This document shows positions 50,714-58,619 of a stretch of 64,000 nt of DNA, in pieces (the first letter of the stretch is position 1; each line of letters starts with the position of its first letter). This DNA is from JBBDWK01 sp040902885 (GTDB lineage: Bacteria > Acidobacteriota > Terriglobia > Bryobacterales > Bryobacteraceae), in contig JBBDWK010000102.1 of assembly GCA_040902885.1 (NCBI GenBank), forward strand, positions 1-64,000, written 5' to 3'. Position numbers and translations under genes: made by a program. The notes under the pieces were generated by a model. The model worked only from the letters and a program-made list of their open reading frames with translations, was not told the DNA's origin and did not search any database.

Positions 50714-52237
50714 ATGCTTACCCGACGATCTGTCTTGAGCACTGGTCTTTCGGCCTCTTTCGGGCGTTCCCTGAAGGCGAAGAATGGCCGCAAGCCGAAT
50801 TTCCTTTTTCTGATCGCGGACGATCACGCCGGTTACGTGCTTGGCGCCGACGGCAGCCGTCTCGCGCAAACGCCTAACCTGGACCGGCTGGCGTCCGAAG
50901 GCGCCCGCTTCGCCGCTAATTACTGCAATGCTCCCGTGTGCACCCCCTCCCGGCAGTCCTTCCTTACGGGACAGATGCCCTGCATGGCCGGCGTCACCGT
51001 GCTGCGGACGCCGCTGGCCGAAGACAAACCCACGCTGGCGAAGCAATTGAGGCAGGCAGGCTACACGACCGCCGTCTTCGGCAAGATGCACTTCAACCGC
51101 AAATCCTACCCGGGCTTGCACGGTTTCGACACTCTGATGACGGATGGCGACACTAGAGCTTTACACTCGGAGCGGGTGAAACCGCGCGCCGTTCCATCGG
51201 AGATCCCTACCAAACCACAGTGGCGCCCATTCCGGGATCCAGCCCGTATCTGGCTGAACGCCGAAAAGCTTCCCTACCCGCTCTATGACGACGACATGCC
51301 CGGCGTGTTTCTCGCACGGCAGGGCATGAAGTTCCTCGAGGAGCACAAAGACGATCCCTTTGCGCTGTGGGTCAGCTTCCACGAGCCGCATTCGCCGTTC
51401 GATTTCCCAGTCGAGCACCGCAATCGCTTCGACCCCGCGAAGTTCGAAGTGCCGCGCGTCGGACCCGAGGATGCCTGGCAGATCCCCAGGATCTTCCGCG
51501 ATCTCTCGAGCGAAGAGAAGCGCGGCATCATCGCGGCTTACTACACGTCCGTGAGCTTCCTCGACCGCAACATAGGCATGGTCCTGAACCAGCTTCGCAA
51601 GCTGAAGCTGGATCGCGACACGTTCGTGGTCTATATGGCGGACCACGGCTACAGCCTCGGCCAGCACGGCCGCTTCGAGAAACACTGCGGCTACGATCCC
51701 GCGCTCCGGGTGCCGCTCATCATGCGATTCCCGGCCCGCATCAAACCGGGAACCGTGGTCCGCGATTTCACTGAATCGATCGACGTTACCCCGACTATTC
51801 TGGACATGCTAGGCGTGGATGCGCTCCCCGTGATGCACGGCCGCAGCCTGCGGCCGTATCTCGAAGGCGGCGGACCGGGCGAAGGGCGCCGCAACCACAT
51901 CTTCAGCCAGTACCTGGAAAACGAAGAGGCATTCGTTCGCACCGAACGCTACAAATTTATCTTTTGCAGTGGACGGCGCAAGCGGACGGACGGCTACCTC
52001 ATCGACAATCCGACGCCCGGCCGCTATGTTCGGCTATACGATCTGAAGAACGATCCGGGCGAGTTCACCGACATCGCGCGCAAGGAACCCGAAATCGTGT
52101 CGCGCATGCAGGCGCTGCTGCTGGAGCGCTTCGCAAAGACTCACCCCGAGGGCGAGCGGCTTCCCAAAGGTTTGAGCGCGGCCGAAGCGTTGGAGTGGTT
52201 CGTGCGGCCGCGTGACGCCGCCGAGTCCCGATCTTAA
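50714..52237 (+). CDS. Sulfatase (arylsulfatase family)
   Basis: 507 residues. TRRSVLSTG at 3-11 is a twin-arginine-type signal. The sulfatase signature CTPSR is at 76-80, so Cys76 would be converted to formylglycine, the catalytic residue. Metal ligands sit in FLIADDHAG near the N-terminus and in YMADHGYSLGQHGRFEKH late in the protein. Substrates are sulfate esters, probably sulfated polysaccharides, hydrolysed in the periplasm. No sulfatase-maturing enzyme gene is nearby. It converges on the YqgE-like gene. Confidence 0.93.
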   Translation: MLTRRSVLSTGLSASFGRSLKAKNGRKPNFLFLIADDHAGYVLGADGSRLAQTPNLDRLASEGARFAANYCNAPVCTPSRQSFLTGQMPCMAGVTVLRTPLAEDKPTLAKQLRQAGYTTAVFGKMHFNRKSYPGLHGFDTLMTDGDTRALHSERVKPRAVPSEIPTKPQWRPFRDPARIWLNAEKLPYPLYDDDMPGVFLARQGMKFLEEHKDDPFALWVSFHEPHSPFDFPVEHRNRFDPAKFEVPRVGPEDAWQIPRIFRDLSSEEKRGIIAAYYTSVSFLDRNIGMVLNQLRKLKLDRDTFVVYMADHGYSLGQHGRFEKHCGYDPALRVPLIMRFPARIKPGTVVRDFTESIDVTPTILDMLGVDALPVMHGRSLRPYLEGGGPGEGRRNHIFSQYLENEEAFVRTERYKFIFCSGRRKRTDGYLIDNPTPGRYVRLYDLKNDPGEFTDIARKEPEIVSRMQALLLERFAKTHPEGERLPKGLSAAEALEWFVRPRDAAESRS

Positions 52238-52286
52238 GCTCACCCGAGGGTTATTCGTTACGTCAAGCATAACGAAGAGGAGAAGC

Positions 52287-52892
52287 CTATCGCCGGGCAA
52301 TCCGCAATCCGGTGCGATCGATCAGCCTCGACCAGACGGTATCCGGATCCGGATCGAACACCAGACCGGCCTCGGCCTTAAAGATGTGCCACGTGCCCAT
52401 CTCGACCTCGCGCTCCAATTGCTGAGAAGCCCAGCCGGAGTAGCCCAGGTAAACCCTAAATTTGCTCGATCCAGGTCCCGCGGCCATCGTATCCTCCAGA
52501 AGCGAAGGAGTGGAAATCATGTAGAGGTCGCCGAACACATGAAGTCCCTCTTCCGGCTTCGCCGCGGACCGGAGCAGGGCGAAAACCGCCTTCCTGTCCA
52601 CCGGCCCCCCGAGATAGATGGGATCCGAGCGGCGCTCAGCCTCCCCATATTCGGGGAAGACGCGCGATAGGGGCACTTCGCTTCGCAGATTGACGATCAG
52701 GCCCATCGCGCCCTCCTTGCCGTACCGCGTAAGTAAGATGACGGTCTCGCCGAAGTTGGGGTCGGGAAGATTGCGGCGCGCAACCAGGAGCTTCCCGGCA
52801 GCGAGGTCCTGAACTCGGCCCTGGGGAGGGTGCTGTTGGGCTAACAATCCGGACGCCACTGCGATCCACATGAAGCGGCGTAGCAGCAACAT
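52287..52892 (-). CDS. YqgE/AlgH family protein with signal peptide
   Basis: 201 residues from ATG 52892, preceded by GAAGG. The YqgE/AlgH fold is recognised by LPDPNFGETVILLTRYGKEGAMGLIVN, IYLGGPVDRKAVF and FRVYLGYSGWASQQLEREVEMGTW. Most family members begin near the LLVAR strand and are cytoplasmic. Here some 20 extra residues (LLLRRFMWIAVASGLLAQQHPP) look like a signal peptide, which would place the protein in the periplasm. The family's biochemical role is unclear. Confidence 0.88.
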   Translation of the reverse strand: MLLLRRFMWIAVASGLLAQQHPPQGRVQDLAAGKLLVARRNLPDPNFGETVILLTRYGKEGAMGLIVNLRSEVPLSRVFPEYGEAERRSDPIYLGGPVDRKAVFALLRSAAKPEEGLHVFGDLYMISTPSLLEDTMAAGPGSSKFRVYLGYSGWASQQLEREVEMGTWHIFKAEAGLVFDPDPDTVWSRLIDRTGLRIARR

Positions 52893-52943
52893 GCCTTCGA
52901 TTCTCTCGCTGCCGGAGCCCAATCACAAGCGCCCTCTCTAGGC

Positions 52944-52949
52944 TATATT
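52944..52949 (+). promoter_or_regulatory. -10-like box just before the SDR gene
   Basis: TATATT ends 7 nt before ATG 52957, inside the octamer GCTATATT also found before valS and the hydrolase at 59942. No Shine-Dalgarno sequence is present; the -35 region is not recognisable. Confidence 0.38.
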
Positions 52950-52956
52950 GGCTGAG

Positions 52957-53706
52957 ATGTCCATGCTCAACCAAAAGACGGCTCTCGTGACCGGCGCGGC
53001 CGCCGGCATCGGGGAAGCGATCGCTCAATTGTTCGCGCGGCACGGCGCGCACGTATTCCTTCTCGACCTCAACGGACCTGGCGCCGAACAGGTGGCAGGC
53101 TGCATCCGCGCATCCGGCGGCTCGGCCTTTGCGTACGCCGCCGACGTCCGCGATACCGAAAGCCTGCGGCCCGCCGTCGAGAATGCGATGGAGCGCTTCG
53201 GCCGCATCGACATTCTCGTCAACAACGCCGGCATCTACCCCAGGCGCACGTTCCTCGATATGACCGAAGCGGAATGGGACGAGATGCAGGACATCAATTT
53301 GAAGGGCATCTACCGGTGCACCAAGCTCGTGCTGCCGAAGATGGTCGAGCAGCGTTCCGGCAAGATCGTCAACATCTCTTCGGTGACCTTCTTCAAAGGT
53401 ATGGCCAACCTCAGCCACTATGTCGCCGCTAAGGGCGGAGTGATCGGCCTCAGCAGGTCGCTGGCGCGGGAGATGGGACCGCACAACGTACACATCAACT
53501 GCATCACCCCAGGTGCGATCGAGGTCGAAACCGAGAAACTTGTGGCGACGCCCGAGCAGATGGCGGCCATTGTCGCGCAGCAGTCCCTGCAGCGCCGGCT
53601 CGGGCCGCTCGATGTGGCGCGCGTGTGCCTCTTTCTGTCCAGCGAGCTGAGCGATGGGATGACAGGCCAGACCGTCAACGTGGATGGCGGCCTGGTGATG
53701 TACTGA
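52957..53706 (+). CDS. Short-chain dehydrogenase/reductase
   Basis: 249 residues, classical SDR. NAD(P) binding T12-G-A-A-A-G-I-G19, N-N-A-G at 89-92, catalytic S142, Y155 and K159 with the standard Y-x3-K spacing, and the late NCITPGAIEVE segment. D37 in LLDLN, after the second strand, favours NAD over NADP. The C-terminal DGGLVMY is typical. Substrate unknown. ATG 52957 is chosen; an upstream TTG at 52948 would overlap the -10-like box. Confidence 0.9.
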   Translation: MSMLNQKTALVTGAAAGIGEAIAQLFARHGAHVFLLDLNGPGAEQVAGCIRASGGSAFAYAADVRDTESLRPAVENAMERFGRIDILVNNAGIYPRRTFLDMTEAEWDEMQDINLKGIYRCTKLVLPKMVEQRSGKIVNISSVTFFKGMANLSHYVAAKGGVIGLSRSLAREMGPHNVHINCITPGAIEVETEKLVATPEQMAAIVAQQSLQRRLGPLDVARVCLFLSSELSDGMTGQTVNVDGGLVMY

Positions 53707-53712
53707 AAGTGG

Positions 53713-53739
53713 CGCGGGCTTCAGCCTGCGTGGGTTTTT
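53713..53739. terminator. Hairpin between convergent SDR and tpiA genes
   Basis: CGCGGGCT (53713-53720) pairs with AGCCTGCG (53723-53730) through 7-8 bp with one G-T pair, followed by five T at 53735-53739. It reads as a terminator for the SDR gene on the plus strand. The arm resembles the GC-rich hairpin repeats scattered in this group. Confidence 0.6.
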
Positions 53740-54488
53740 CAGAAGTTAACGATGGAAGCGAAGGTTGCGGCATCCAGACTCGCGCCGCCGACCAGCGCGC
53801 CGTCGATTTCCCGCTGCGACATCAAGTCCTTGATGTTGTCCGGCTTCACGCTGCCGCCGTATAAAATCCGCACGCTGCCGGCCAGTTCCGCTCCGAAGCG
53901 TTTTTCGGCTTCTCCGCGTATCAGTTGGTGGGCGGCGGCGGCGATGTCCGGCGTGGCCGTCTTTCCGGTGCCGATGGCCCATACCGGCTCGTAGGCGATC
54001 ACGATCTTCGCGAATAGCTCCGGCGCAAGATTGCCCAAGCCCTTCTGAAACTGCTGCTCGAGGACACGCCCGGTCGCGCCGGCTTCCCGCTCTTCCAGGC
54101 GCTCGCCGACGCACACGATGGGATTCAATCCGCCCTCGATGGCGGCCACCGTCTTTTTAAAAACCATCTCGTCCGTCTCGCCGAAATACTGCCGGCGCTC
54201 GCTGTGGCCGACGATGACGTAAGTGGCTCCGGCGCCGGAGATCATTCCGGCCGAAACCTCACCCGTAAATGCGCCCTCTTTCGCCCCATAGATATTCTGT
54301 GCGCCAATTGCCACGCGCGAGCCCGAGACGGCCTGAGCGGCGGGAACCAGGTTTGTAAAAGGCGGACAGATCACGATCTCACAGTGCGTGGAACCTGCCA
54401 CCAGCGGCAGGAAGCGCTCCAGAAAGACAACGGTATCGGCAGCCGTCTTGTACATCTTCCAATTTCCCGCCATCACAGGTTTTCTCAT
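53739..54488 (-). CDS. tpiA: Triosephosphate isomerase
   Basis: 249 residues, full length. Catalytic residues are K11 (GNWKM), H95 (VGHSERR) and E167 (YEPVWAIGTG), with the flexible loop following. It interconverts dihydroxyacetone phosphate and glyceraldehyde-3-phosphate in glycolysis. The ATG overlaps the deoB stop by 4 nt, making it the last gene of the cdaA-cdaR-glmM-deoB-tpiA series. Confidence 0.97.
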   Translation of the reverse strand: MRKPVMAGNWKMYKTAADTVVFLERFLPLVAGSTHCEIVICPPFTNLVPAAQAVSGSRVAIGAQNIYGAKEGAFTGEVSAGMISGAGATYVIVGHSERRQYFGETDEMVFKKTVAAIEGGLNPIVCVGERLEEREAGATGRVLEQQFQKGLGNLAPELFAKIVIAYEPVWAIGTGKTATPDIAAAAHQLIRGEAEKRFGAELAGSVRILYGGSVKPDNIKDLMSQREIDGALVGGASLDAATFASIVNF

Positions 54489-55648
54489 AGGATTGCTTCT
54501 AAAAAGCCGGTTCCTTTCTTCAGTCGAACACCAAAATTTTCGGCTACCGTCTGCCCAACGTCGGACAAGGTGGCGCGCCGCCCGAGGTCGACGCCCCGGC
54601 GCGCGCGCGCCCCATACGCCAGCAGCGGCACGTACTCCCTCGTGTGGTCGGTCGAGGGCGTGGTCGGATCGCAGCCATGGTCGGCGGTGATCATCAGCAG
54701 ATCGCCTTCGTTCAGCCGGCCGAGCAACCGAGGCAGCCAGGCGTCGAACTCCTCGAGCGCCGCCGAGTATCCCTCCGCGTCGTTCCGGTGCCCAAACTGC
54801 TGGTCGAAATCGACCAGGTTGGCGAACACCAATCCTTCAGGCGCCGTGCCGAGCGCGTCGAGCATTTTGTCCATGCCATCGGCGTTGTCCTTCGTCTTGG
54901 CGTAGTCCCGGATTCCGCGGCCCAGAAAGACGTCGAAAATCTTACCCACGCCGTAGACTGGCACGTCCTTGTCGTCGAGAAGGTCGAGCAACATCCCTTT
55001 GGGAGGCGGGACAGCATAGTCCTTGCGATTCGCGGTCCGTGCAAACGAGCCTGGCGATCCCAGGAACGGACGGGCAATCACGCGGCCTACCTCATGCCGT
55101 CCCCGCAGGATTGCGCGGGCCGTCTCGCAGATCTTGTACAGCTCCCAGAGAGGAATCACCTCTTCATGCGCGGCGATCTGAAAGACGCTATCGGCGGATG
55201 TGTAGACGATGGGCGAGCCGGTGCGCAGGTGTTCCTGGCCCAGCTCGCGAATGATCTCGGTTCCGGACGCGGCATTGTTCCCGATGGTGCTCCGGCCGAT
55301 AAGCCGCTCGAACTCCCGCATGACATCCGCCGGAAAGCCGTCCGGATATAGGGGAAACGGCTTCTCCAGGTGAATTCCCACCATCTCCCAGTGTCCGGTG
55401 GTCGTGTCTTTTCCGGGAGACGCGAGCGCCGAACTGCCGTAACATCCCGAGGGCTGGCCCGAGGGCGGCAGATGTTCGAGCGGCCGGATATTTCCCAATC
55501 CGAGCGCGCAGAGATTCGGCAGGGCCAGCGGCCGGCGGCGCGCAAGGTTTCCTAGTGTATCGCTGGGTTCGTCGCCGTACGAGGCCGCATCCGGCATGGA
55601 ACCGATTCCAACACTGTCCAGTACGATCCAGAAGATCCGGGGGAACAT
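54485..55648 (-). CDS. deoB: Phosphopentomutase
   Basis: 387 residues of the alkaline-phosphatase-like phosphopentomutase family. Metal-binding DSVGIGSMPDA at the start, KDTTTGHWEM with the phosphorylated Thr region, NLVDFDQQFGHRND, and ITADHGCDPTTPSTDHTREYVPLL near the C-terminus. It converts ribose- or deoxyribose-1-phosphate to the 5-phosphate, linking nucleoside breakdown to the pentose pathway. It lies 5 nt after glmM. Confidence 0.96.
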   Translation of the reverse strand: MFPRIFWIVLDSVGIGSMPDAASYGDEPSDTLGNLARRRPLALPNLCALGLGNIRPLEHLPPSGQPSGCYGSSALASPGKDTTTGHWEMVGIHLEKPFPLYPDGFPADVMREFERLIGRSTIGNNAASGTEIIRELGQEHLRTGSPIVYTSADSVFQIAAHEEVIPLWELYKICETARAILRGRHEVGRVIARPFLGSPGSFARTANRKDYAVPPPKGMLLDLLDDKDVPVYGVGKIFDVFLGRGIRDYAKTKDNADGMDKMLDALGTAPEGLVFANLVDFDQQFGHRNDAEGYSAALEEFDAWLPRLLGRLNEGDLLMITADHGCDPTTPSTDHTREYVPLLAYGARARRGVDLGRRATLSDVGQTVAENFGVRLKKGTGFLEAIL

Positions 55649-55653
55649 TCCCT

Positions 55654-56994
55654 TTATGCGCCGATCTCACGCTGGATGGCTTCCGCAATTCGGTCGGTGA
55701 AGCGGCGGACTTCGCCCAGTTCCGGGCCTTCCACCATCACGCGCGCCAGCGGTTCGGTACCGGAGAAGCGGACCAACACCCGTCCGAGCTCGCCGAAAGC
55801 CTCTTCGCAGTCGCGGATCTCCCGCGCCACCGCGGGAAGATCCGCGAGCGGCTTGCGTTCGCGGACGCGCACGTTCTTGAGAAGCTGCGGATAGATTTCC
55901 AGTCCTTCGCTCAGCTCGTCCAGGCCCGCTCCGGCGCGCTGCGCGATTTCAAAGATGCGCAGCGCGGTGAGCAGACCGTCTCCCGTGGTGGAATACTCGC
56001 GGAAAATCACGTGGCCGGACTGCTCGCCGCCCAACTCCACGTTCTGCCGTACCATCTCCTCGAGAACGTACTTGTCGCCCACCGGGGTTCGCAGCAGGCG
56101 AATGCCCTCGCCCGCGAGCGCCCGTTCCAGACCCAGATTGGACATCACCGTCGCGACCACGCTTTCGGAGGGCAGCTTCTGTGCGGACTTGAGCGCGCGC
56201 GCCGCGATCAGAAGTACGGCATCGCCGTCCACCACTTTGCCGTTGCGCGAAACGAAAAGCGCGCGGTCGGCATCGCCATCGAACGCCACGCCGAAATCGG
56301 CCCCGCGCGCTCTCACTTCGGCGCACAAAGCCTCGACATGCAGAGCGCCGCAGTCCCGATTGATGTTGCGCCCGTCCGGGTCGCTGAATATGGCTTGTAC
56401 GTTCGCGCCAAGCCGGGTAAGCAGCTCCGGGCCCAGGCGCGACGCTGCCCCGTTGCCGCAATCGACCACGATATTCCGTCCGGCCAGGGAGCATTCCGCG
56501 GTGGACGCGAGAGCATCGACGTACTTCCGGTCCAGGCCCTCATCCACTTCGAGCGGGCAAGGTGCTGCCTCCACGCCGTGTTCGAGAAGGCGGAAAATCT
56601 CGCGCTCGATCTCCTGCTCCTCGCTGTCCGGCAGCTTGAATCCGGAATGGCCAAAAACCTTGATTCCATTATCCTGGAAGGGGTTATGGGAGGCGGAGAT
56701 CATCACTCCGGCAACGAAGGAATCCGAGCGCGTCAGATAGGCTACGCCCGGCGTGGTGACGATCCCGGCGAAACGGCTGCGCACGCCGTGTTTGGCCAAC
56801 CCGCCTGCCACCTGACTGGCAATCCAGGGACCCGATTCGCGGGTGTCCATGCCGAGGACCACTTCGGAATCGGGCGCAGCACGGGCAACCACTTTGCCCA
56901 GGGCCATCCCGAAGGCATGCACGGTATCCGGGTCCAAGGGCGGTTCTCCGGCAGTGCCCCGGATCCCGTCCGTCCCGAACAGTTGCTTAACCAT
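55654..56994 (-). CDS. glmM: Phosphoglucosamine mutase
   Basis: 446 residues, the expected length. The phosphoserine is S102 in ISASHNPFQDNG, Mg2+ binding is DGDADR, and the sugar loop is LGGEQSGHVIF. RFSGTEPLARVMVEG is the phosphate-binding end. It converts glucosamine-6-phosphate to glucosamine-1-phosphate for peptidoglycan and outer-membrane sugar synthesis. The position after cdaA and cdaR matches the conserved cdaA-cdaR-glmM cluster of Firmicutes, where GlmM binds and inhibits CdaA; the same relation here is inference. Confidence 0.97.
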   Translation of the reverse strand: MVKQLFGTDGIRGTAGEPPLDPDTVHAFGMALGKVVARAAPDSEVVLGMDTRESGPWIASQVAGGLAKHGVRSRFAGIVTTPGVAYLTRSDSFVAGVMISASHNPFQDNGIKVFGHSGFKLPDSEEQEIEREIFRLLEHGVEAAPCPLEVDEGLDRKYVDALASTAECSLAGRNIVVDCGNGAASRLGPELLTRLGANVQAIFSDPDGRNINRDCGALHVEALCAEVRARGADFGVAFDGDADRALFVSRNGKVVDGDAVLLIAARALKSAQKLPSESVVATVMSNLGLERALAGEGIRLLRTPVGDKYVLEEMVRQNVELGGEQSGHVIFREYSTTGDGLLTALRIFEIAQRAGAGLDELSEGLEIYPQLLKNVRVRERKPLADLPAVAREIRDCEEAFGELGRVLVRFSGTEPLARVMVEGPELGEVRRFTDRIAEAIQREIGA

Positions 56995-56997
56995 CTC

Positions 56998-57645
56998 TTA
57001 TCTCTTTTCCATCGCGACACGGACTACCACCCGGGAGGCGGAGCGAAACCGGACCTGGGGATCGGATACGAACGCATTCACACGAAATTCAGCGCTTCCT
57101 ACCACGGAGGAAAGGTTTACAGGATCGGTGACAGCTTTATCGACCCCGGAGACGCGGCCTTCCGGCCCGATGAGGATCAGGTTCGGCGGATTGACGGTAA
57201 CCTTGCCCACACGATAGCCCGAGGGGGGGCTTCCCGCGAATCGCACTTCGACGGGAACCTGGCGTTCCGCGCGCCGCTCAAACTGCAATCGTACCTGGGA
57301 GGGGACGGCGCGGACCAGATCCACGCCGGGGGGAAGCTTTACGTTCTCCTGGGTGATGTTCAGCGTCTTCTCGCCCGTGCTATGAACGCCCGCCAGGCTG
57401 AGGACTACGCCGGGGCGGGTATCCCCCAGCTCGTACAACGTCCGTGCGCTTCCTTTCACCTCGAGAGTGACGGAATCGATAATCGCGCTGCTGATCTCCA
57501 GATCGGCCGGCATTTCCTGGTACTCCACTGGCACGGAGATAAAGGTTACGGTGCCGGGCTGATCCGCGAAGGTGACCCAGAGCAGCATAGCGGCTGCCAG
57601 GGAGGCAAGTTTCCAGACCCAGTCACGGGTCAGAAAATCGATCAT
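56998..57645 (-). CDS. cdaR: YbbR-domain protein (CdaR-like)
   Basis: 215 residues. An N-terminal membrane anchor (DWVWKLASLAAAMLLWVTFAD) is followed by YbbR repeats (VPVEYQEMPADLEIS, DSVTLEVKGSARTLYEL, VPVEVRFAGSPPSGYRVGKVTVNPPNLILIGP). The soluble part should face the periplasm. In Firmicutes CdaR binds and modulates the CdaA cyclase. The start overlaps the cdaA end by 4 nt, and the stop is 3 nt before glmM. Confidence 0.9.
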   Translation of the reverse strand: MIDFLTRDWVWKLASLAAAMLLWVTFADQPGTVTFISVPVEYQEMPADLEISSAIIDSVTLEVKGSARTLYELGDTRPGVVLSLAGVHSTGEKTLNITQENVKLPPGVDLVRAVPSQVRLQFERRAERQVPVEVRFAGSPPSGYRVGKVTVNPPNLILIGPEGRVSGVDKAVTDPVNLSSVVGSAEFRVNAFVSDPQVRFRSASRVVVRVAMEKR

Positions 57646-58499
57646 GGACGATACACTCTCTCGGCTTGAGGGGAATCGTTTTTGACGGCTGGCGCCACTT
57701 CGACGGAACGAACGCCAGAGGAGGCCGGGGCCGGACGGGTGACTCCGAAGTGCTCCGCAATCCTGTCTTCCAGCCGCTCCTGGGTGACGCCTTCCTCCAG
57801 TTCGCCGTTCGCGGCAATGGACATTCGGCCCGTCTCCTCGCTAACCACCAGCGCCAGGCAATCCGTCTCTTCGGTAATTCCGATAGCGGCCCGGTGCCGG
57901 GTGCCCAACTTGGAAGAGAGCGCCGGGTTGGTGCTGAGGGGGAGGAAGCAGCCGGCGGCGCAGACGCGGTCCTTTTGTACGATAGCAGCGCCATCGTGCA
58001 GCGGCTGGCTGGTCTGGAAGATGGCCACCAGAAGGTCGCGAGACACGTTGGCGTCCAGTGGAATGCCGCTTTCGATGAACGTTCGCAGGCCCGTGTCCCG
58101 CTCCATAATCACCAGCGCACCGGTCTTCTCCTGAGACAGACGGGTCAGCGCCAGCGCGATCTCGTCGGAAGCCTCCATCTGCCGCAAACCGCTCGTCAGC
58201 CAGGGGCGGCGGCCGATACGGGCCAGTGTGCGCCGGATCTCTTCTCGAAAAAGGACGATTACGGCAATGGCGGTGTACGGAATGACGTTCGCGAGAATGG
58301 AGTGCAGAAGCTCCAGGTCGGCCCAGATGGAAACCCGGTAAACGACTATAAAGGCGATGATGCCGATAAGGATGTGGGCGGCGCGGGTGCCACGAACGAT
58401 TTGCAGGCCTTGAAAAATGAGAAACGCGACGACAAGTATGTCAATGACCGCGGTTAGGGTCAACTCCGGCAACGCAATTATGGCTGCAAAAGGCTGCAT
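57642..58499 (-). CDS. cdaA: Diadenylate cyclase
   Basis: 285 residues. Three N-terminal membrane helices (about 16-36, 42-60, 66-84) precede the DAC domain. The catalytic motifs are complete: D169-G-A171 in LHDGAAI and R201-H-R203 in GTRHRAAIG. The enzyme joins two ATP into cyclic di-AMP, a messenger controlling potassium and osmotic balance. The C-terminal 60 residues form a poorly conserved tail. A 7-bp inverted repeat (58502-58508 with 58528-58534) ends 2 nt before the start codon and overlaps the likely ribosome binding site. Confidence 0.95.
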   Translation of the reverse strand: MQPFAAIIALPELTLTAVIDILVVAFLIFQGLQIVRGTRAAHILIGIIAFIVVYRVSIWADLELLHSILANVIPYTAIAVIVLFREEIRRTLARIGRRPWLTSGLRQMEASDEIALALTRLSQEKTGALVIMERDTGLRTFIESGIPLDANVSRDLLVAIFQTSQPLHDGAAIVQKDRVCAAGCFLPLSTNPALSSKLGTRHRAAIGITEETDCLALVVSEETGRMSIAANGELEEGVTQERLEDRIAEHFGVTRPAPASSGVRSVEVAPAVKNDSPQAERVYRP

Positions 58500-58619
58500 G
58501 GACCTGCTCAGACACCATTTTCATCTTAGCAGGTGAGTAGGTGTGTATGCCTCCACCGTCCGGAACAAGCCAAAATCGGAGTTCAGATTTTGGATGAAAA
58601 CGAACATTATCAACAGTTT

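Noticed and set aside
55555..57669. 704-residue plus-strand frame across glmM and cdaR
   Set aside because: Antisense to three well-supported genes and without protein-like features.
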